In this document: positions 6,754 to 10,400 of the stretch, in pieces | How positions within the stretch are numbered: the first letter of the stretch is position 1 | How the letters are laid out: each line of letters opens with the position of its first letter | Origin: Deltaproteobacteria bacterium | Lineage (GTDB): Bacteria > Desulfobacterota > Binatia > UBA9968 | DNA: 10,400 nucleotides | Assembly (NCBI GenBank): GCA_016183145.1 | Contig: JACPFE010000585.1 | Span: 1-10,400 of the forward strand | Direction: 5' to 3' | Notes under the pieces: generated by a model | Seen by the model: the letters and a program-made list of their open reading frames with translations, nothing else | Databases searched by the model: none | What the model was told of the DNA's origin: nothing | Position numbers and translations under genes: made by a program

Positions 6754-6835
6754 GTAGGGGCAGGCCGAAGCCTGTCCTGAGTCAGTCGAAGGATGCCTGC
6801 CCTCCGAACGGGCAACCACATAGGGTTGCCCCTAC
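6754..6835. repeat. Composite inverted repeat with nested hairpins
   Basis: The outer arms GTAGGGGCA (6754-6762) and TGCCCCTAC (6827-6835) are perfect reverse complements. Inside are two hairpins: CAGGC/GCCTG around loop CGAA (6761-6774), and GGGCAACC/GGTTGCCC around loop ACATAG (6810-6831). GGGCAGGC (6758-6765) can also pair with GCCTGCCC (6795-6802), so alternative folds exist. The segment CCTGTCCTGAGTCAGTCGAA (6771-6790) resembles a dispersed intergenic repeat that I recall from many environmental genomes. The element has sharp ends and no coding content, as expected for a small non-autonomous mobile repeat. Confidence 0.7.
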
Positions 6836-6850
6836 TGAACCAGTACGTGC

Positions 6851-6883
6851 GCCGCCGAAGGTGATGACAAGCGCGGCTTTTTT
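6851..6883 (+). terminator. Weak candidate rho-independent terminator
   Basis: GCCGC (6851-6855) can pair with GCGGC (6873-6877), followed directly by six T residues (6878-6883). The loop is 17 bases and the stem only 5 base pairs, so stability is modest. The placement suits an end for the M24/PD40 transcript before the radical SAM gene. Confidence 0.3.
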
Positions 6884-6949
6884 CAGTAAAGTCCTGAAGT
6901 CCGGGAAGGCCCAGGTTAATTGCCAGAGGATCGGATAGGTTTTACTCTC

Positions 6950-6955
6950 GGAGGT
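6950..6955 (+). promoter_or_regulatory. Ribosome binding site fixing a TTG start
   Basis: GGAGGT lies 7 bases before the TTG at 6963. No comparable site precedes the next in-frame ATG (6993), and the residues gained with TTG fit the usual N-terminus of the enzyme family, so TTG is the supported start. Confidence 0.75.
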
Positions 6956-6962
6956 ATCCTGC

Positions 6963-8264
6963 TTGGAAACTGCCGCGCGTGAATTTCAGATCATGGTGAA
7001 AACGGTCGGGGCGATCTGCAACCTCGACTGCCACTACTGCTATTACCTAAAAAAAGAAGACCTCTACCCCAAAGGCACAAACTTTCGGCTGAGCGACGAA
7101 ACTCTGGAGCGGTACATCGCGCAGCATATCCAGGCGACGCCGAAGGAGATCGTCAGCTTCTCATGGCATGGCGGTGAGCCGACACTGCTCGGCGTCGACT
7201 TTTTCCGCAAGGCGGTCGACTTTCAGAAAAAACACCTTCCTGAAGGCAAAAAACTCATCAACGGCATTCAAACCAATGGCACGACGATCGACGAGGAGTG
7301 GTGCGAGTTTCTCGCCAAGGAGAACTTTTACATCGGCCTGAGTCTCGACGGCCCGCGAGAGCTGCACGACCATTACCGCGTGACTAAAGGCCAAAAGCCG
7401 ACCCACAAACAAGTCGTCCAGGCTTTTCATATGCTCCGCAAAGCGAAAGTACACGTTGACCTGCTTTGCGTGGTCCACGACGTCAACGTTAAGCATCCGA
7501 CGCAGGTCTATCGCTACTTCAAGGAGATCGGCGGGCAGTATCTCCAGTTCCTGCCTCTCGTAGAGCCGAACAACGACGCGCGGGGATCGATTCACCCCCG
7601 CTCGGTTCCCGCTGCCGCCTACGGGGAGTTTCTCTGCGTGATCTTCGATGAGTGGCTGCGCAACGACATCGGCAAGATTTCCGTCCAGCTCTTCGACGAG
7701 TCCGTCCGCCCGTTCTTGGGCATGGAGCACGCGCTGTGCATCTACCGCGAGACCTGCGGGGATGTGCCGGTGATCGAGCACAACGGCGATTTCTACTCCT
7801 GCGACCACTACGTGCTGCCGGAATACAAGATCGGCAATATTTACGAGCAGACGCTGGCGGCAATGGTCGAGGATCCGCGGCAGCGGGAATTCGGCGAACG
7901 AAAGTGGACGAGCCTGCCGCGCACCTGCCGGGAGTGCGAAGTGTTAAGCATGTGCAACGGCGGCTGCCCGAAGGACCGCCTGATCAAGACCCCCGACGGC
8001 GAGGCGGGATTGAACTACCTCTGCGCCGGGCTGAAGCGCTTCTTCACCCACAGCAAGCCGTATTTCAAAAAGTTCGCCGAGCTGGCGGAGGCGGGCGAGC
8101 CGACGGAAAAGCTTATGCAGATTGTCCGCGAGGCCGACGCGAAGACTTCGGTTCGCCAGGCCGGTCGCAACGATCCCTGCCCCTGCGGCAGCGGCAGGAA
8201 ATACAAACGGTGCTGCGGCGGGGCCAAAGCCAAAGCGCCGGCGGGCGGCATCTCGACGGCCTGA
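6963..8264 (+). CDS. Anaerobic sulfatase-maturase-type radical SAM/SPASM enzyme with SEC-C tail
   Basis: A 433-residue enzyme of the anaerobic sulfatase-maturating group, which converts a Cys or Ser of sulfatases to formylglycine using S-adenosylmethionine. The radical SAM cluster motif is Cys19-x3-Cys23-x2-Cys26. SWHGGEPTLLG, IQTNGTTIDE, GLSLDGP and LLCVVHDVN match the family core. The SPASM part keeps all eight auxiliary-cluster cysteines (259, 265, 280, 322, 325, 331, 335, 354) and the proposed catalytic Asp281 in YSCDHYVL. The C-terminus adds a linker and a SEC-C zinc knuckle at 401-419 (Cys406, Cys408, Cys417, Cys418), which the clostridial enzyme of about 370 residues lacks. Translation starts at TTG with a strong ribosome binding site. 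No sulfatase gene lies in this window, so the substrate is encoded elsewhere or is a different protein. Expected to be cytoplasmic and oxygen-sensitive. Confidence 0.88.
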   Translation: METAAREFQIMVKTVGAICNLDCHYCYYLKKEDLYPKGTNFRLSDETLERYIAQHIQATPKEIVSFSWHGGEPTLLGVDFFRKAVDFQKKHLPEGKKLINGIQTNGTTIDEEWCEFLAKENFYIGLSLDGPRELHDHYRVTKGQKPTHKQVVQAFHMLRKAKVHVDLLCVVHDVNVKHPTQVYRYFKEIGGQYLQFLPLVEPNNDARGSIHPRSVPAAAYGEFLCVIFDEWLRNDIGKISVQLFDESVRPFLGMEHALCIYRETCGDVPVIEHNGDFYSCDHYVLPEYKIGNIYEQTLAAMVEDPRQREFGERKWTSLPRTCRECEVLSMCNGGCPKDRLIKTPDGEAGLNYLCAGLKRFFTHSKPYFKKFAELAEAGEPTEKLMQIVREADAKTSVRQAGRNDPCPCGSGRKYKRCCGGAKAKAPAGGISTA

Positions 8265-8284
8265 CCCTGAGAGTTTTGCGTACT

Positions 8285-8338
8285 CCCCCTCACCCTTCCC
8301 TCTCCCCCGCGACGGGGGAGAGGATTAAGGTGAGGGGG
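8285..8338. repeat. Long hairpin repeat of the CCCTCACC / GGTGAGGG type
   Basis: The outer arms CCCCCTCACC (8285-8294) and GGTGAGGGGG (8329-8338) pair perfectly. The inner arms CCTCTCCCCCG (8299-8309) and CGGGGGAGAGG (8313-8323) also pair perfectly around loop CGA. Only a small internal loop separates them, giving 21 base pairs in all. This resembles a common proteobacterial intergenic repeat. There is no T-tract, so it is not a classical terminator, but such a stem in an mRNA could protect the 3' end of the upstream message or attenuate read-through. Confidence 0.8.
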
Positions 8339-8392
8339 CAATCCGCCGTTACCTATGCGCAGACCAGTAAGTTGAAGGAGAGTCGATAAAAC

Positions 8393-9283
8393 ATGACCCT
8401 TTACGACGACATGATGCAAGGCGCCATCGACGTCCATTGCCACATCGACTTCGAATTCTCCGCCAAAGAACGCAAGCGCGAGCCGGAGTTTATCTGGCTG
8501 CCCAAGGCCGAGGCGCTGGGCATGCGCGCCGTCGTGTTGAAATCACACTGGTGGCCGACGGCCAACGTGGTTCCCTACATTTTATCTTCGGTGCAAACGA
8601 AGGTCGCGCTGTGGTCCAGCGTCACGCTCAATCTCACCGCCGGCGGCCCCAACCCCTGCATCGTGGAGGCCTGCGCCGAACTGGGAGGCAGGATGATTTT
8701 TCTGCCGACCTGGAGCGCGCGCAACGATGTCGAGCGCAAAGGCTTCAGCAGCCGGTTCAAGTCGTACTACCAGAGCCACGCTCAGTTGGAGAACCCGAAT
8801 TATTACTTTCTCGACGACAAGGGAAAACTCATTGCCCGCGGTCGGGAAATCATCGAGGCATGCAAGGCCCATGATCTCACTCTGGGCATGGGACATATCT
8901 CGTGGCAGGAATCCCTCGCCTTCATCGAAGCGGCGCGGGAGATGAAATACAGCCACAGAATCGTCGTCAACCACGTGCAGAGCCACATGATCGCCATGCC
9001 CGTGGACGCGATGAAGCGCGCCGCGGAAATGGGCGCGTTCCTCGAAGCCTGCTGGAACGCCCTGGCGCCGGGGCGCATGGACTCGCCCGATCTCGTCAAG
9101 CAGTTTCGCGAAGTCGGCCTGGGGCAGATCGTCGTGAGCACCGACTATTTTCGCCCCTACAGCCCGAATCCGGCGGAGCTGTTCCGCATGTATCTCGGCA
9201 TGCTGCACGAAGGCGGCTTGAGCAAAGAAGAAGTCAAACAAGTCGCCTGCGCGAATCCGGCCAGACTCATGGGACTTGAATGA
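8393..9283 (+). CDS. Amidohydrolase-like TIM-barrel protein, DUF6282-like
   Basis: A 296-residue soluble protein that looks like a metal-dependent hydrolase of the amidohydrolase superfamily. Visible metal-site candidates are His15 and His17 (DVHCH at the end of the first strand), Lys50 and His52 in VVLKSHWWPT, His168 in GMGHIS, His194 and His198 in NHVQSHM, and Asp251 in VVSTDYF, in the order expected for a TIM barrel. LTAGGPNPCIVEA (81-93) and MIFLPTWSA fit a family I recall as DUF6282, for which I know no proven reaction. The start ATG 8393 has AAGGAG at 8375-8380, a rather long 12-base spacer. Met7 (8411) has no better site. It follows the hairpin repeat, 128 bases after the radical SAM gene, and ends just before a palindrome that may stop transcription. 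Confidence 0.8.
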   Translation: MTLYDDMMQGAIDVHCHIDFEFSAKERKREPEFIWLPKAEALGMRAVVLKSHWWPTANVVPYILSSVQTKVALWSSVTLNLTAGGPNPCIVEACAELGGRMIFLPTWSARNDVERKGFSSRFKSYYQSHAQLENPNYYFLDDKGKLIARGREIIEACKAHDLTLGMGHISWQESLAFIEAAREMKYSHRIVVNHVQSHMIAMPVDAMKRAAEMGAFLEACWNALAPGRMDSPDLVKQFREVGLGQIVVSTDYFRPYSPNPAELFRMYLGMLHEGGLSKEEVKQVACANPARLMGLE

Positions 9284-9287
9284 CTCC

Positions 9288-9308
9288 GAAAGGGGACAGT
9301 CCCCTTTC
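9288..9308. terminator. Perfect palindrome between convergent genes, possible bidirectional terminator
   Basis: GAAAGGGGAC (9288-9297) and GTCCCCTTTC (9299-9308) are perfect reverse complements around one base, forming at least an 8-base-pair hairpin with loop ACAGT. It sits four bases past the plus-strand amidohydrolase stop and about 20 bases past the minus-strand DCC gene stop, the classic place for a shared terminator. A continuous T-tract is missing: TTTCTT follows on the plus strand, and the minus-strand side is not T-rich. It could equally be a dispersed repeat. Confidence 0.5.
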
Positions 9309-9323
9309 TTAGCCCTTTCTTAG
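9302..9323. repeat. Tandem 11-base duplication
   Basis: CCCTTTCTTAG occurs twice head to tail, at 9302-9312 and 9313-9323, with no mismatch. The first copy starts inside the right arm of the palindrome at 9288-9308. It looks like a local slippage or insertion footprint in the convergent spacer. Confidence 0.75.
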
Positions 9324-9329
9324 GTCCGC

Positions 9330-9731
9330 TCATCGTTTCTTCCCCCGGCGGACCGGCACATGGCACCGGCGCGATATAAAGTACCGGTTGTCAGCAAAGG
9401 CCTGGTAGCTGGCATCAAAGATCGTCCTTAAGCCCGGCAGAATCGAGAGTAGATAGAGCGGTGTAGCCCAGCCGATGCGCCGCATCAGATAACGATAGGC
9501 TTCGGCACCCGCCACCTGCTCACCGTCGGCTAAGAGCAGACGAAAGTCCGACGCGCGCTCTTTGTCGGACAGGTGAAGTTTTTCGGCAACCCAGCCGGCC
9601 TGCAACGGCGCAATGTGAAAGCCGCGCCTTTTGAGCGTATTCTCCCAAAACGGCACCCAGCGGCTGCAAAAACCACAGGAACCGTCGTAGAGCACCCAGC
9701 CTTTAATTTGCGCTGCGCCGGTTGTTACCAT
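9330..9731 (-). CDS. DCC-family thiol-disulfide oxidoreductase-like protein (DUF393)
   Basis: A 133-residue protein with the family hallmark DGSCGFC near the N-terminus (Asp16, Cys19, Cys22), a thioredoxin-like CxxC site. The usual following features are present: a W..F...L region, an LLADGEQVAGAEAY block (about 66-79), a hydrophobic PLYLLSILPGL segment (90-100) and a C-terminal R.....SRR. Length is normal for the family. It is presumed to act in thiol-disulfide exchange, but the partner is unknown, and members sit in many contexts without a proven pathway. The start ATG 9731 has GGAGGT with a 6-base spacer. The gene is convergent with the amidohydrolase and lies downstream of the receptor gene, separated by 176 bases holding an operator-like palindrome, so it probably has its own promoter. 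No clear signal peptide. Confidence 0.85.
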   Translation of the reverse strand: MVTTGAAQIKGWVLYDGSCGFCSRWVPFWENTLKRRGFHIAPLQAGWVAEKLHLSDKERASDFRLLLADGEQVAGAEAYRYLMRRIGWATPLYLLSILPGLRTIFDASYQAFADNRYFISRRCHVPVRRGKKR

Positions 9732-9737
9732 CCGATG

Positions 9738-9743
9738 ACCTCC
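9738..9743 (-). promoter_or_regulatory. Ribosome binding site of the DCC gene
   Basis: The minus strand reads GGAGGT six bases before the ATG at 9731. This fixes the start of the DCC-family protein. Confidence 0.75.
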
Positions 9744-9851
9744 GGTGGCATCTCAGCCGGGTTTTTTTGTTTTGGCAGGGCCCGCCCCTGAGGGAACTTT
9801 TCGCCAGCGTTCGCGCCACGGGCACCAGCCCACGGTAGCGACCCCCATATA

Positions 9852-9869
9852 GTCAAGTCTAGACCTGAC
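9852..9869. promoter_or_regulatory. Operator-like 18-base palindrome
   Basis: GTCAAGTCT (9852-9860) and AGACCTGAC (9861-9869) are reverse complements at eight of nine positions, with no spacer, around the core GTCTAGAC. On the minus strand, TATACT (9875-9870) abuts it and TTGACT lies within its far side, so it overlaps promoter-like hexamers, although these are not spaced as a normal pair. The place, about 120 bases before the DCC start and about 40 past the receptor gene's stop, suits a regulator binding site. No regulator gene is in view. Confidence 0.45.
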
Positions 9870-9874
9870 AGTAT

Positions 9875-9892
9875 AAGTTTTAGAAGTTTTAG
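9875..9892. repeat. Tandem 9-base duplication next to the palindrome
   Basis: AAGTTTTAG occurs twice in direct tandem (9875-9883 and 9884-9892) without mismatch. This AT-rich stretch differs from the GC-rich surroundings and lies between the palindrome and the end of the receptor gene. Confidence 0.7.
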
Positions 9893-9907
9893 TTCTTCTT
9901 CGCCTGT

Positions 9908-10400
9908 CTACTCCTGAGTCATCTTTTTCAGCGCATCCCGCACGGGGCCGGTAGCGAATCGGAACACGGCAGCGTTGAGTTTCTCCACATCATCCCCGAC
10001 AATAGTCACCAATCGATAGCCCAAGACGCGACCTGACTCCGCTTTGAACTCGGCGTCTTCAAAGGTGTCCCGGAAGCCTCGCCGCAGGGTCTCGACTGCC
10101 GTAACGGGCATCTTGGGAGGGGCTACGACGTACCTCCCCATGCTGCGTACAGCGCCAGAAATCTTAAAGGCCTCCGCAAGCGGCCCGGAGGGGTCGGCTC
10201 CCTTGACCGTTCTAAAGAACTCCCTGAATGTAGGGAGGTCAGCTCTCGGATCGCGAATGATAGCCCCATCGGGTCCAGCCAAACCGTCCTGATATATAGG
10301 GACGACAATCCCTTCTCGGGCCAATAGGGCACCGCCCATGGTATATCCGGTCAGACCCTCAGATGTGTAATTGATCTCGCCCCGCTGGATGGCCACCCGA
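9908..10400 (-). CDS. C-terminal part of a TctC/Bug-type tripartite tricarboxylate receptor
   Basis: The last 164 or so residues of a periplasmic substrate-binding protein of the tripartite tricarboxylate (TctC/Bug) class. The frame is open through the window edge (the codon before the internal GTG at 10394-10396 encodes Arg), so the N-terminus, with signal peptide and first lobe, lies outside. Visible features fit the C-terminal lobe: RGEINYTSEG followed by a short hydrophobic stretch, an IVVPIYQDG strand, a YVVAPPKMPVTAVETLRRGFRD segment resembling the usual P-G-VP...V..LR..F family block, and a closing helix before the stop. Such receptors capture small carboxylates for a TctAB permease, which is not in the window. 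Bug receptors are often found as orphans in large families. The ligand cannot be told. Confidence is moderate because only half the protein is seen. Confidence 0.7.
   Translation of the reverse strand, partial: RVAIQRGEINYTSEGLTGYTMGGALLAREGIVVPIYQDGLAGPDGAIIRDPRADLPTFREFFRTVKGADPSGPLAEAFKISGAVRSMGRYVVAPPKMPVTAVETLRRGFRDTFEDAEFKAESGRVLGYRLVTIVGDDVEKLNAAVFRFATGPVRDALKKMTQE

Larger units (their letters stand above)
6673..6962. other. Gene-free spacer with a composite repeat
   Basis: This 290-base spacer lies between the PD40 and radical SAM genes. It holds a composite inverted repeat at 6754-6835, a weak terminator-like stem with a T-tract at 6851-6883, and the strong ribosome binding site of the next gene at 6950-6955. 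Short open frames crossing it (6521-6757 and 6660-6938) overlap the PD40 gene end or the repeat and have no protein-like character. A promoter for the radical SAM gene probably lies after 6883, but I could not define one. Confidence 0.5.

Noticed and set aside
7652..8389. 245-codon plus-strand open frame overlapping the end of the radical SAM gene
   Set aside because: Arginine-rich shift of the true frame, running into the hairpin repeat. The SPASM and SEC-C motifs fix the other frame.
9742..9768. Plus-strand stem CCGG/CCGG followed by seven T residues as an intrinsic terminator
   Set aside because: Only four strong base pairs, and no plus-strand gene ends just upstream. It overlaps the ribosome binding region of the minus-strand DCC gene.

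Overview
The window looks like chromosome from an uncultured, free-living soil, sediment or groundwater bacterium of the deltaproteobacteria-like lineages (Binatia, Rokubacteria, Tectomicrobia and Desulfobacterota relatives). This is an inference. It rests on the moderately high GC, the gene families present (a Bug/TctC-type solute receptor, a DUF6282-like amidohydrolase, a TolB-like PD40 protein, an M24 pita-bread protein, a YdeP-type molybdoenzyme) and the many structured repeats between genes. No rRNA, tRNA, CRISPR array, transposase, integrase or phage gene was seen.

Layout. Positions 1-164 hold a short non-coding stretch with repeat boxes. Positions 165-1442 carry a two-gene minus-strand unit: an exported metallo-beta-lactamase-fold hydrolase followed by a single-domain cupin. 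A 213-base divergent spacer with a 28-nt-arm imperfect inverted repeat separates it from a plus-strand series. That series starts with a nitrate-reductase-associated-type protein tightly coupled to a FdhF/YdeP-family molybdopterin oxidoreductase (1656-4349). Next come a divergent M24/creatinase-like protein and a membrane-anchored or secreted six-repeat PD40 propeller (4420-6672, 12 bases apart). After a 290-base repeat-bearing gap lies an anaerobic sulfatase-maturase-type radical SAM/SPASM enzyme with a SEC-C tail (6963-8264). A hairpin repeat and a DUF6282-like metal-dependent hydrolase follow (8393-9283). The end is minus-strand: a DCC-family thiol-disulfide protein (9330-9731), an operator-like palindrome, and the C-terminal part of a TctC/Bug periplasmic receptor cut by the window edge.

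How the genes may work together. The strongest functional unit is the small nitrate-reductase-associated-type protein plus the molybdoenzyme, where the small protein is plausibly a partner or maturation factor. The M24 and PD40 genes may be co-transcribed with it, but the link is only by spacing. The radical SAM gene has its own strong ribosome binding site and no sulfatase in view. It, the amidohydrolase, the DCC protein and the receptor read as separate units.

Most useful second looks: (1) the nitrate-reductase-associated-type protein paired with a YdeP-type enzyme instead of a nitrate reductase; (2) an M24 protein in which four of the five expected metal-ligand positions are changed; (3) a SEC-C zinc knuckle fused to a sulfatase maturase; (4) four longer spacers each holding a different inverted-repeat element. 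I do not see a clearly new multi-gene system.
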